DNA of 64,000 bases, from the NCBI GenBank assembly GCA_947034895.1, contig OX344763.1, forward strand, positions 66,297,093 to 66,361,092, in the 5' to 3' direction. The notes beneath the pieces are model-generated. The model saw only the letters and a list, made by a program, of their open reading frames with translations. It had not been told where the DNA came from and made no database searches. Of this stretch, positions 11,830 through 23,361 are shown piece after piece. The stretch comes from Rhytidiadelphus loreus. Taxonomy: Eukaryota > Streptophyta > Bryopsida > Hypnales > Hylocomiaceae. The translations under genes and the position numbers were made by a program. The number at the start of each line of letters is the position of its first letter. Within the stretch, counting starts at the first letter, position 1.

Positions 11830-12127
11830 CCTAAATTTTTGATTTTGTTTGAATTATCCAAAATTTGGATTAAAATTCTTTACCAGGAATCATAATCCAG
11901 TTTAGGAATAAGGTCCAACCAAAAATAAGCCAAGGAAGTGAAGTAGTATCCAAACCGGATCTAATCCAGTTCTAACACAGAAACGGAATCTGGCCGGAAT
12001 AGGTTATAACAGGAATAAGTATGTCCAGATTCTGTCATGAGCGGATTAGGCTTAGAGTGGATACGTTGAAGACCAGATTAGGTCAGAACGGATTGAGTCA
12101 TGATGACCTAATCAGGGGTCCCCCATA

Positions 12128-12136
12128 GCTATATAA
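12128..12136 (+). promoter_or_regulatory. TATA-box-like site of element A copy 2
   Basis: The sequence 'agctatataaagg' sits about 280 bp before the ATG at 12410. It resembles a plant TATA box in position and sequence. Confidence 0.4.
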
Positions 12137-12409
12137 AGGTTGGCTAGTCCAAGGGATCCCATTTACCACCTTGCTTGCTGAGACGTTCTTTCACGTGTAT
12201 TACGTTTTCTGTCTCAGCACTATGCTATCTTTGTGTGTGCAAAGTATAGAATACCTGCTCGCGCGGATGTGTGTGTAATTTTTGTGCGTTGTAGGGTTTT
12301 AGGGTGTTCCGGTTGAAATCGAAAGAGAGACAGTGAAGAACGAAACGTGTGGCTAGAAGAGAAAAGTAAGGTAGAATTGGAAAGGTATCCGAGTGACCAA
12401 GCCGTGTCC

Positions 12410-14050
12410 ATGCCTCAACTGAGAAAAAGCAAACCTTCCAGTGCCAATGAGGTGAAGCTCTGGAAAGTAGTTCCGGTCATTCCCTCCACAGAACCGGAAT
12501 GAAGCCAGTTGATAGACGATCTCACCGCCATGGGTTGCCTAGGGTTGGCAGACAAACCATGGGAATTCAAGGAGGATCGGATGGTGAGGGAATTGATTGG
12601 AAAGTTGTCAAACTAGTTTGACAACACGGTCCGGGGGAGTCCGTCTCGCTGGAAGGAAGACATGTTTCGGGCAATGTACAACTTCCAAATGGCAGGCCTG
12701 AGGATGGCGAGCTGGAAGGATGAGTACATCAAAGGAAAGTTTCGAGGACCAGTAAACCCGAAAGATGGATAAGTAGTGAAAGATTGCGAGGATGAGTGGA
12801 ACCGAAACTTATTAAAGTTCTTGATTCTGATCCTGCATCTCGAAAAGCCAACAAGGGTCACTATCTCCTTTGGCAACACGATTTTTGGTTCTTTAAGCGG
12901 AGACCGGAAAGCGGATTGGGCCCGAATCATTTTTGATCTGGTGTTCCAACTGGTAGGTAGGGTGGGAAAGAGTAGGGCTACACCAATCAGCCCCTACCTA
13001 TTCCACCTCTACTACCATAATCAGCTCTTGACGGATACGAAGGAGAGGACCTGGAAGGTGCAAGAAACTATCTTGAAATACAAAGAGTCCGAGACTGACG
13101 AGGAGGAAGAAGAAGGATCCGGATCCGATCCGGAGACGGAAAAAGAAAACGAGGAGGAGGGTGCCAGGTTGTTCAAGAGGCACAAGATGCCACCACCGCA
13201 CGGGAGGGGGACACCTCCGATAGAGAAGTCCGCTCCGGAGAAGAGACCGGAAGTCAAGAAGCTGGACTCGGAAGAGATGGAATCCGAGGATCCATTCGAC
13301 AACCTCATCTCCATCCTCTCCAACATTCGAGGGGATTGGAAATGCAAGTAGATCAATCTTGCAATGATTGCAAAGATAGTAGGAGCGGCATCGGACAGCA
13401 TGCTCCCAAGATGAGTTGTAGACTACATCTCCAATTCGGAGGAGAACCGGAAAAGGGAGGCAAATATCCGGCGACTTTAGGAGGAAGCTGATTCCTTGAG
13501 AGCGGAGAATCTTACCTTCAAAGAGGATATAGCCGCCACACGGGATATGGTGGCGGAAATTTAGAAGGTCGCAAAACAAGTGAAGGCGACTTTTGGAGAA
13601 ACCAGATCGACAATTGCTAAGGCCAAGCTGTTCGATGAAGGGTGGTTCCAGGACAAGAAACCATACGGTTCCCGGATGGCACGGATTTTGACAGACTTCA
13701 CTGACCAGGTGGAGATAGCGATGGCGAGAGCACAGGAGGCTACCAACCAGATGGAGGAGTGCAACTAGTGGTTGACCGGATCTCTAATCCATCTCTCCGA
13801 CATTTCTTTACCGGAATTGTTCCTGGAAGGAACGGAAACTAAGGAGGAGAAGAGTTTTATTCCTCAGTCTAAGAAGAATGAACGGAGTACTGCACAGACT
13901 GGACCGATAGATCAATTGATTGATCTAGAGACGGAACCTGAAAGTTCAGATCATGCAACGGGAGAGCGGAATCGAGATCTATCTAAGGTGTTCAACCAAC
14001 TAAGGGAAGAATCCGGAAGTCCCACGTTAAATGTAGGAATTGCGGAGTAG
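12410..14050 (+). pseudogene. Element A protein, copy 2: one frame with eight internal stops
   Basis: From ATG at 12410 a single frame of 547 codons runs to TAG at 14048. It is interrupted by TGA 12500, TAG 12614, TAA 12770, TAG 13349, TGA 13412, TAG 13478, TAG 13562 and TAG 13766, with no frameshift. The translation aligns with copy 1: 'MGCLG...KPW', 'TPISPYLFHLYY', an acidic Glu-rich tract, a coiled-coil-like middle, 'ILTDFTDQVEIAMARAQ' and 'QLIDLE'. The TAG at 12614 aligns with a CAG (Gln) codon in copy 1, a C-to-T change. Function unknown. The complete lack of indels among so many stops is unusual for ordinary pseudogene decay. Confidence 0.7.
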
Positions 14051-15150
14051 TTAGGAAACACTATATTTTGTAAAATATAACCAGGACTGGACTGGATGGC
14101 CAAATAGTTAAGAACTAGCTGAAAGTTCTGTGTAGACTTTTGGGGGCACTTTTGCCTTTGTACAGTTTTCAAATGTATATAAAATCATTCTCTGCAAAGG
14201 AGAAAGGAGATGATCTTTTTTGGAATTTCGTTGTGTATTCTATTTGCTCTTCTTTAAGCATCTTTCTGGTTGTTAGCAGAGATGTGTGGTGAGGAGTTAG
14301 GAGCGTACATGCTTGTTTTGGAGTAATCTTCTCCCTTTGGTGTTGTGGTTTGAATCTAAGTGTACGTGAGTGGGTAGTAAGAGTTAGGAGTGGATTCCAG
14401 TTCCTCAACGATTCTAAGGTAAAGTATTACAGGTGAGAGAGCCGTTGTTAGGCTAGGCGAATAGGGAGGGATTCTTTAGTTGCTCTAGAACTCCTGGGTG
14501 GGAAATCCGGTTGAATGTCCAAACTTTTGTGAGATCTCACTGTCTTAATTGGTGAATGGAAAGGCTTTAGTTGTCATTGGAACGGATGAGTACACTTGTA
14601 ATTACCCGACTTCGTACGGATAGAACTTAATATCAAGGTCGTTGTAGTATGAGCGGATTGTAAGGGGGGTCTTTGTGTGACCTGTAAGTTAAATTACCAT
14701 CTGGTTTACTGTGAAGGATCAAACCGGATCCGGATTAGAGTAGGAGATTGGAGGATAGGATAGTGGTCTTCAGCAACTATAAATCACGGAAGGAATGGCG
14801 GGCCTTCCACTCTCAAAATCAAGCGGCGAACCCTCTGATGGTGAAACAGAGGTAAAACTAAACCGGATAGGATACTGGAGTAAGCGAGAGTAGACTAGAA
14901 GTCTAGAACAGATCAGTCTAAGGGTAGTATTTCAGGACCGGAAGTTAGAAGGTTCTGGTATTGCTACAGTTTGACGGACCAGATCATGTCCTGGACCGGA
15001 AGTTGAAGACGGTCTAGTCATAATTTTTGTTGGTTGTGTTGTTTCCGGTTGCAGTACTAGGACCGGAAAGGTAGAGTTTGTAGACTAACTGAGCTTAGAA
15101 TCATAAATAGGGCAGATACTTCACAGAATCTTGTAGGTTCGATCTTTAGA

Positions 15151-16190
15151 GTCACTTTTGTTATGCTTTAGAGTGGTTTTGGGGAGTATAACAGGGAAAT
15201 TGCTTGCCCTGTGCTACGACATGAAGCGATTGCTTCTAAACAACTGCAGTCAGTCATATTCCGAGTCATCTATAGTGATTTCAGCACGAGTCATATTTTT
15301 TTTATTTTATGAATCACTGCAGTCCTTTTTTGGAGTCATAAAACTCTGTTTTTGTTGTAGTAGAAAGTCTGAACCAAAATTTTTGAAACACAAGTGTCAG
15401 ATTCGCGCACAAGCAAAACCACAAAGAAAACTTTGAAAACACAAAGAACAACAACTAGAAATCCATAGACTCCAAATCCGCAGCCACACGGCTCATCAAA
15501 TGAATACAATGTCAGGAACATCGTTAAGCTTTGCCCTGACGCTGCAGGGTTGTAAGTAGTTGTTATCGAGGTCTTCCTCCCAACCAACGATCAGCCACTC
15601 CTTTGACAATCAGATCTCTCCCTTTTTCTCCTTTATGAACGTTAGTCCAGGAAACTCTGCTCCCAAATTGGGACCTAAAAGCCTAAATATGTACAAAAAA
15701 GTCCAAAGCAGCTCCAGCGGACCTAGAACTGAGAAAATTATTCAAGTTCAAAAAAAAGGACAAGGGAGAAAAAGAACTTATAAGATGCAAGGTAAATAAA
15801 GTATTTCAAAAGTCTTTTTCTAACATTCCATACACATTTATAAATTAATATTATAATTTCTTAAACATTTACCAAAACACCCACTAGAATTATAGTCCTT
15901 TATATTCACTTAGGTGATTAAACCATCTCTAAAAAGTCCTTGAAAAATTTGTTGCCAACAGATTTGTCACACTTATGTATTTTTAAAAGTCCTCCACACT
16001 TCCATAAAATGTTTTTAGTAATATTCAACAACATGATTCTAATTACAATGAGGTTTACTTTAAGTCAATGGATTTTTTTTTTTTTTTACAATTATTCAAT
16101 ATACCTATAAGGCGTTTCAAAATTGGGGGAGTGCAGTTTTTGATAGTGTGACAAGATTTTGAGCCACTCAACCATGCATCCACCCAAACG
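15151..16190. other. Non-coding spacer with weak GACT/AGTC word
   Basis: A few agtcatatt words (15245-15345) link this stretch to the transposon upstream. Small open frames here are short, lack recognisable motifs and are probably chance. The rest is AT-rich with a poly-T run near 16072. Confidence 0.45.
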
Positions 16191-16194
16191 GTTA

Positions 16195-16370
16195 AACCGA
16201 TCTGATGGCATCTTCGGATGATCTGATCCGATGGCCTCATCGGACGGCCACGTCCAATCCAACGGCCTCATCGGACAACTAGGTCCAATCCGACGGCCAA
16301 AAGGCGGACGGATTGAGGTCCGGGACTGAATCTGGATTAGGTTTGGTTTCGAACGGCTATATGATCGGAC
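16195..16370. repeat. Cluster of ATCCGA(T/C)GGCC / CATCGGAC words
   Basis: Six or so overlapping copies of 'gatccgatggcc', 'ctcatcggac' and 'gtccaatccgacggcc' occur on both strands in a GC-rich island in otherwise AT-rich DNA. The island lies about 200-380 bp upstream of the truncated WCHI-domain gene at 16579. Its position matches that of the GACCGCGG-like clusters upstream of the full-length relatives, but the word is different. Confidence 0.7.
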
Positions 16371-16578
16371 GGGCTTTTCATTTTGATTCACTTCTTCTCT
16401 CCAAGCTTGCTAAGTCAGTTGTGTTGTTATTGCCTCTAGCGCTAGTTGTTCTTACTTGGTGGAGAGAAGGGGTCCAACATATTTTATTATGGTGTGACTT
16501 TGGCAGATTTATATACACATATATTTCAATTGACCAAATTTTTTATTTTGAATTGCTCTTCAATTCAAAGTATCAACC

Positions 16579-16812
16579 ATGGCCACAGAATGTAATAGAG
16601 AGGCTACTAGGATGACTTTAGCATATCCTCCGCCAAAGAAAATTAAAACAAGAGGGGCCGGACATGTGTTGCAATATAACATTTTAGATGATCCGAACAT
16701 CAAAGCGGAGCTTGACTGGGAGAAAGAAGAGACAAAATATTGGAGCTCTAAATTGTGCAAACAATTTATCAAAATGTACCACATTGACAAGTTGTGGCCC
16801 TGGGATTTGTGA
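16579..16812 (+). pseudogene. Truncated WCHI-domain protein
   Basis: The ATG in good context (ccATGG) opens a 77-codon frame ending in TGA. The end of the translation (KQFIKMYHIDKLWPW) resembles the 'C..Y..WCHI.K.FP' signature of the proteins at 18924, 24855 and 34534, and the upstream 'WS' spacing also fits. It stops where the relatives continue for hundreds of residues, so it is either truncated or a first exon whose continuation I cannot find. Function unknown. Confidence 0.5.
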
Positions 16813-16934
16813 GTGTTTCTAACTCCACCCTTAAGTCAGAAAATTGCACATAGGTTCTAGCGGCATAAGTTAATGATTCCAATGGGTGAATTGTAAACTT
16901 AGTGTTCTTTGGCCTTCCAAGCAATGGACACTTT

Positions 16935-17204
16935 CACTATAAGAAACCCCCGTTTTAGGTGACGAGCCCTAATTTTTTATAACGGATTTCAAGTGATGTC
17001 AATGTTGACAACCCAAAAATTTTATGTCAACAAAAATGTCCAACGTAATATCAATGTTGACATAAAAACATTGGATTGTCAATATTGATGTTACATTGGA
17101 CATTTTTGTTGACATAAAAAATTTTGGTTGTCAACATTGACATCACCTAAAATCCGTTATAAAAAATTAGGGCTCGTCACCTAAAACGGGAGTTTCTTAT
17201 AGTG
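16935..17204. mobile_element. CACTA-type MITE with full-length foldback
   Basis: The 270 bp element begins CACTATAAGAAAC and ends with its inverse. The arms pair over about 60 bp at each end (CCGTTTTAGGTGACGAGCCC and its complement) and, less perfectly, through the centre (TTGACAT...ATGTCAA). It is flanked by TTT at 16932-16934 and 17205-17207, a 3 bp target-site duplication. CACTA termini and a 3 bp duplication are the defining marks of En/Spm-type elements. It is non-coding and must be moved in trans. Confidence 0.92.
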
Positions 17205-17207
17205 TTT

Positions 17208-18395
17208 GTTTGTTATGGTGATAATCTAATTCTATTTATTTTAAAACAATCTAAATGTTAAAGGTTCAAGACCTTGATGAGTAAGTAAAATCCAATCCAA
17301 TATAAAAATCTATCTGAATTAAAGTGTAGAATGCACTTTGCCCTTTCCAAAATGGTAAAGCAAGTTGAATTCTAATGTTCCTATTAAAAGATATTGATGG
17401 TTGAAATTTGTCCCTAATTCTATCCTAAAAACTTCATCCATTAACTAAAAATAGCACATGAATTCTAAATGAATCTAAATTTTAGGGTTAATTTGTTAAT
17501 TAATTTAACTAATGGATTTTTGAGAGAAAACCTAGTTTTAACCTAATTTTAGATTTTTCATCCAAATTTAAGTCAAACATCATCCACACTTAACTCCTTT
17601 AAAATCAAAGTAATTTTAAAGTAAAAGTTGGTAATCTTCAAAAGATTCCCTAAACGATTCTAGTCTCAAAAGATTCCTTAGTTATTCTTTAAAAATATTC
17701 CTAATTGTTCTTGTATTAATCCTACTTCTAAGCCTTGGAATGAGAAACAAATTTAAAGAAAAAACAAAGTGAGAAATCATACCTCAGTATCAAAGATGTT
17801 GGTGGATCCGTTGTCGCAAAATACCATCATAATTGTCTCCCTAAAGTCCTCCATTGTCTTTCATGAATTTGCAAAGTTCTAATGAGATTTTGATTAATTG
17901 TTGTTGAATTATCGTCCTAAAAAACTATCTAAAAAGTCCAATTTGTTAGTTTTGAAAATAATAATTTTGTTTTAGAGTTTTTATTGTAAATTAGTTAATT
18001 CATTTAAATTCTCTAATTCTAATGAATAGTGATATTATTCTTTTGTCAATTGTTTAATAGTTTTTAGTTTAATATTCCAAAGTTATTAGTTGTTTTTAGT
18101 TTTTATCTATTTGGCTTATTAGCCTAATAAAACAAAACTCTAAACAACAATTTTGGCCAACTAATACAATTGGAATCCCAATTAATAACTACCAAACAAC
18201 TAAATGAATAGCAAATAGAATAAAAACAGGGTTGTCTACTTGGACAACTCAACAACTCGACAAACTCGACGTCAAAGACGTCTAGTAGATGATCCCATCC
18301 GTCTAATAGAGTCAACTTTATCCTTTGTCTTTTTTGGAATTTACCCCCCATTTACCTAGGCTTATCTAGCTGCCATGTGGCAGCTGCGTGGCAAA
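17208..18395. other. AT-rich spacer
   Basis: No coding region is supported on either strand. The sequence is about three-quarters A+T with simple repeats of 'ttaattt'. It precedes the GC-rich motif cluster of the next gene. Confidence 0.5.
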
Positions 18396-18690
18396 TGTAG
18401 GGTGACTTCGGGTGGAGGTGACTTCGGGTATGGGGCGACTACAGGTCTAAAGCAAACACGGGTACTAGGTCGCGGTCGCCCCTACCCGCACCCGTAGTCG
18501 CACTTGCCTTCATCCAAGCCTCGCACTAGCCCTTCGTCACCTGCATGTGCCCCCCCCAAAACCTGCGGTCGCCCCTCTAGAACCCGTGGTCGCCTCTCCA
18601 GGACCCGAGGTCGCCCCACCAAGACCCGTGGTCGCCCTCCAGGACCGCTGGTCGCCCCTCCAGAACCGTTGGTCGCCTAAGTGATCCACA
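18396..18690. promoter_or_regulatory. GACC(C)GCGGTCGCC-like motif cluster upstream of the WCHI-RING gene
   Basis: At least ten copies of 'gaccCGNGGTCGCC' and its complement ('gcgacttcgggt') lie in a GC-rich island that ends about 230 bp before the ATG at 18924. The half-sites GACC and GGTC are near-palindromic around a CG/GC core. The same word is clustered at the 5' side of four other genes in this window (24.8, 28.7, 34.5 and 37.7 kb). A transcriptional or chromatin role is inference. A TATA-like 'ctatatatgaag' follows at about 18722. Confidence 0.65.
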
Positions 18691-18923
18691 CGCGCCCATT
18701 TTGCATCCACACCCTGGTTCGCCTATATATGAAGTCGCCGAATCTTCATTCTCTCATGTTCATCACTAAGGCTTCTTGGCTTGTATCCCTTTCTAGCTAC
18801 ATGCATAAGCATTTGGTGTTGAAAATTTACTATTGACTACTTTCATCTAAGGTTCTTTTTCTGGTGGTTTGATTTCAACAATCCCTCTACATTTTTTTGG
18901 CACCTTCATTTCAACAATCTAGC

Positions 18924-21404
18924 ATGGCTAGTGGAGACAATACCATTGGAGAATTTCTTGCTGAAACCCCTCCATCGGCTCCAGGTCCACGTCGTGGTTT
19001 GGGATTGCGAAAGATTCAAAAAGACAAGGAACGGAAGCGTAGGGGTACTTGTCACTGAAAGCGGTTGCATGTGTTGAATAGTGCTGACCACATTGCTTTC
19101 AAGGGGTGGAACGAGGAGCTTGAGCCATGGTCAATACAAACTTGCGAAGATTACATTGAGTGGTGCCACATCAGCAAGTTTTTTCCAGCATGGCGTCATC
19201 ATCATCATCCACACACCAACAAGGCAAACTTGAAGTTCTGTGAGATTGAAATATTTGTGAACAGATGCATTGAATTGTGGCAAGCTCTCTACAATACGGC
19301 CTTTGTAGAAAGGAATGAGGCCCCTCTTTTCCTTGTGAGAGGAGCCTATGTTGAAGTGACATTGAAGAAAGAGGTCGATTGGAGCACGATCAAATCCAGT
19401 CCTCACGTAAAACATCCAGAGGACGGATGCATACCAAAAGGAATTCTCCTTTTTCTAGAAGGTGGATTGGGTCCTTTTCGAAGTATTCCTAGGAATCAGG
19501 CCCCAGTTGAAATTAACAGAGAGTCATCAGAAGAGGATGACAATTCAGATGGTACGCAGGTTCTTCGAGTAGAACGAGCCATGGAACTACCTATTGGCCT
19601 CCCCCCAAATCAGAATGAAATTGTCCACGGTGTCGAAACATCACGGGGACGTAAATCTGGACAATCATCAAGAGTGCGACATTCCACTACACAAATTAGA
19701 CCACAAGGGGCTTCTCCATCAGCTTTGAATCCACCATTGCCTGCACAAAACCCAAGTGATGTCTTCGAATTTAGTTGCAACGATGAAGGGCTTAGTGAAA
19801 CAATTGTTCGTGCACCAGCTCTTCAATCCCGAGTGGATGTAGGTTACAACACTATGACCCTAGCAAAGGCTCAAAACCTCTTACAAATCAAAGACAACAA
19901 GATTGCTTCATTGGAAAGTGACTTGAAGAAATTGCAAGGACAGTGCAAACTGAAAGATGCTCTCATTGCACGACAATCTACCGAGCTTCAAGCCCTCCGA
20001 GAAAATCAGGCTGGCACTTTCACTTTGTCGGATATGGATGAGGCTTTTATTGACCATGATCCACATCATCTAGACAAAGTTGTGGGGGACCTTACCGACG
20101 ATGTTCCTTACCATCCACCTCTTTCCAAGCATACTAAGATTTTACAAAATAATCGAAGTGCGTTCCTCACTACAATTGGCGGAGACACGACCACTGACAT
20201 GAACGATATTCATGGGACCCAAGATTCACTCTCATTTCCAACAGTTCATCAATCAAAGCAGAGTGACAAAGAAAGAAACCTTGAAAAGCAAAACGAAAAG
20301 CTTCAACGACGGTTGGATCAATTAGTTGCCACGAACTACCATTGGAAGGTGGCGTGCATTCTCTCCGTGGACAGATCGCAGCAAATAGCCAAGGAATTAG
20401 ATAAGGTTTCAAAGAATTTTGTTGCAGCTTTACCTAAACGTGAGAATGGACTCATGTCCTGGGCACTCTTAGATGACATGTTTCTTGAAAACATGCCAAT
20501 GTTGCCAAACACATATATTATAGATTGGGCACAACAGGGCTAGGACCATGCAAAGCAAATGTCTAGTCACATGGAGGTGAAGAACCAAAAGCTACTATGG
20601 CCACAACCTGCAGCTTTTGTACTCCACCATACAAAATGCCCCATTTGTCAAGAGCAATTTGGCCCTAAAGGTAGTTGGGCTCTCGGGTCATGTGCACATG
20701 TGTACCATCCTCAATGCCTCCTTATGGGATGCCTCATTAGACGACGTTGTGTACTTTGTTCAGCACCATTCTATGATCGCTTGTATGCCATGTTCAACTT
20801 GATGACGTACATGCCACCTTCTTGGAAACATAGCGTTGAAACGACGACTAATACGACATTGTGGGGTCGTGACCTCGTTTGGAGCTGGCGTCAAGGGCTA
20901 CATGATGATGAAAAGGCACCTAGTAGCTCTCAATTGAACTGGGAAACTGACCCGGCGGAGATTGTCAAAGTGGCACCGAAGTTGATGGGAAAAGGTCCAC
21001 ACAATGAAGGGAAAAGGGCATTCTTCTACCAATGCCTTGGTGGATACTTCGAGAAGAGCTCGGGAGAATTCAAATGGGGTCCTCATCCGGAAGGACACCG
21101 TTGGGATAATGAAGGTAAAAGGGGACTTGATCGCAATCAATTTGCCTCTCTTGAAGACATGACTAACATGGCTTGCATGGACTCTACGTATGGACCTTAT
21201 TACCAAAGTCAAGCATTAGACTATCTTTTGGAAGCACATTCTCCACAAATGACAAGGACCCTACAAGCTCTCCAAGATTCTAACGTTCTGGAATTCATTT
21301 TGAATGCGGAAGGACCAGCTTCACGAACTCGTGCAAAGAAGAAGATAGTCCTTCAGGAGGCACTTCAACATTCACATGGTGAAGCAAGTTCTTCTAAGAA
21401 GTAA
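18924..21404 (+). pseudogene. WCHI-domain / coiled-coil / RING-H2 protein with two in-frame stops
   Basis: One frame runs from ATG 18924 to TAA near 21404 (about 826 codons), broken only by TGA 19056-19058 and TAG 20540-20542. Residues ~50-160 hold the family domain (FKGWNEELEPWS, EWCHISKFFP, then 'VDW.TI'). A low-complexity Ser/Pro region and a coiled coil (~320-370) follow. After the TAG comes a RING-H2 finger with CPIC, CAHVYHPQC and RRCVLC, giving C3H2C3 spacing, then a Trp-rich C-terminal region. RING-H2 proteins are usually E3 ubiquitin ligases; that role here is inferred. The N-terminal domain is unknown to me. Relatives at 24.8 and 34.5 kb lack the RING. The two stops may be mutations, or the gene may now encode two proteins. 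Confidence 0.7.
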
Positions 21405-22244
21405 AAACAATCCAAATATATTTGACGTCTGAGAATTTAAAGATGGACTTCATTTCTCCTTTGGTTATTTGGTTTACGTCCAAGGATATATAATGTCAAA
21501 CCCCTAGTATATAGAAGCATATTTTATATGATAGAAGCGTGTAGCTCTCAGTGTTTTTGTTTTGTTGCTCATAGGCCAACTTTGAGCCTTCTATGATTGT
21601 GTGCTACACATTTGTATTGCAATATTACCGAGAATATTACAGTGCCTTCATTTTTGAAATATATTCTACATTATTTTCTACTCCAAATACTTCACTATCT
21701 TCAAACAAAATAAAATATGTGGTACAACTGATTGTATGAAGCTTATTATCAAAGAGCTGAAGTTGAAGTTCACTTTGACATTGTCATTTGCATTGACATT
21801 TAAGCTTCTAAAATTAGTTCAACTCTAAACCTTAAATTTTATTTATTAGAATTCAAAATTGTATATCATTGTAAGCAATCCCATTATCTCAATTCATTTC
21901 ATGGAAGATTGTAATTGTTATCATTTTAGTTGCATAAATAAAAAAAGTGAACATGATGAACCCCTTAAGTCCCATTGTACCTTCTACAGACAATTTGGAA
22001 TTTGGGTACGTTTCTATGGGCTGAAATTGTACCCTAATTTTTTGAAACTTTTTTGAAAAGAGAAAATCTGATAAGCTTTGAGGGAATATAATTTCTATTT
22101 CAAATGGTGTCTAGAAGCAAAAGTTACGCCACAAAATACCTAGAACTAAACTGGGCAGGCAGTACAAAAAATATTGCAAAAGTTCAAAATAGATTTAATT
22201 TTGTTTTTGTTTTTGCTAACCTTATGTTTTTGTCTACATAAAAA
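21405..22244. other. Intergenic AT-rich DNA
   Basis: No supported gene. This is the 3' flank of the RING-containing gene. Short open frames here lack motifs and codon structure. Confidence 0.45.
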
Positions 22245-22290
22245 ACTTTGATTCATTCCATTTTGATTAGTGATGTGCAAGTTAAGAACT
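22245..22290 (-). repeat. Conserved 3'-flank block, copy 1
   Basis: Read on the minus strand this matches blocks at 31253-31296 and 36810-36853 ('cacatcactaatc.aaatggaatgaatcaaag'). It lies about 1.1 kb past the end of the minus-strand gene 24855-23362, as the other two lie 0.8-0.9 kb past the ends of their genes. It marks a shared 3' end of these units. Confidence 0.7.
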
Positions 22291-23361
22291 CTCTTATTTT
22301 TAAGGCAATCTAAACAAATCTTTGAAAAAATAACTTATAGGATTCATTTGAAAATGCAACTTTCAAATATTCTCAAACTTGTTTATTTTAAAAGGGGAAG
22401 TTTGCTTCCTACAACAATCTCACCGTTGGGACTAACGGATTATTGTGTTTCAATCCCATGTAAGAGCTATTATCAATTTAGTTTTTCTTTCAATCTTGGA
22501 CCTACTTCTACTTGACAATTTTTTGAAGTATGAAAATGAAGTTGTTATTTTTTGAATTCTTTTTCCTACACTCCCAACTCAATTCTTCAACACAATAAAT
22601 TTTAAATTCAAATTCCATAGTGCACATTTTTGGAAGAAATAGCAATCAAAGTCATCTGAAAGTGTAGTCCAGTGTTGCAAAAAACTTGCTTCTTGAACTT
22701 TGAATGCTCATATCTCTAAATCTGTACAGTCAAACATCATACAATTTTAACCACAAAATCTTAAACAAGTGAAGTTCAAGATCCTATGCTTGAGTTCTAC
22801 AAAAGTTTAGTTTTTCCTTTGGACAAACGCAATAGAAATGGCAGTTTTGATTTTTTCTTCACAGAAAAATGGCCTTGGGACTTTAGGGGTTAAAAAAAAA
22901 CTGAAAATGGAAAAAACCTATTGGAATTATTTGAAAATTCACCAAGCTATGCAAGTAGCAATGGAAATTAGTTAGAAAAAGAAGCAATTGGTTATTTAAC
23001 CTGTATAGGGTTAGGTCTTTAGGGCTATGTTTTCACTTTTCACCCAATAAATACCAAGATAAACATTTCTAGTACAAATTCAAAATATAACTACATAACA
23101 AAATTGATTTGAGCAACATTAGGTCTTGTGTTCTTGTACTACATTGATTTGAAAAGATGTAACAAAATATTTTGCGAATACACTAAATTCATAGATCTGG
23201 AACACACATTACGAAGTGTACTATAATTATTAAAAAACCATGTCAACTTTGAAAGCCCAAAAAATTGTAGCATTTTCTTTACTAAGTCATGAGAGAGCCG
23301 CAATATCCAAAATTGGGGCTTATTTACAAATTTACAATAGTGTTCACCAAAATGCTTTACA
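22291..23361. other. 3' flank of the minus-strand WCHI gene
   Basis: AT-rich, with no coding region supported. It lies between the conserved 3' block and the end of the gene on the minus strand. Confidence 0.45.

Larger units (their letters stand above)
11830..15150 (+). mobile_element. Element A, copy 2 (TCCGGA-rich, plus strand)
   Basis: This is a second element with the TCCGGA/ACCGGAA word and a homologous gene (12410-14050), opposite in orientation to copy 1. The 5' flank (11.83-12.4 kb) contains a plausible promoter with 'ctatataaagg' at about 12130. The 3' part (14.05-15.12 kb) is non-coding and rich in ACCGGA words. GACT/AGTC palindromes lie on both sides, so it probably inserted into the flank of the upstream transposon. 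The ends are approximate because no terminal repeat was identified. Confidence 0.55.

Noticed and set aside
12410..14050. Alternative genetic code with reassigned stop codons
   Set aside because: All three stop codons occur inside frames and also as clean terminators. The likely replaced residues differ (Gln, Arg, Trp), so mutation by deamination is simpler.
15158..15800. Small plus-strand genes downstream of element A
   Set aside because: Short, low-complexity, no motifs, no splice or promoter context.
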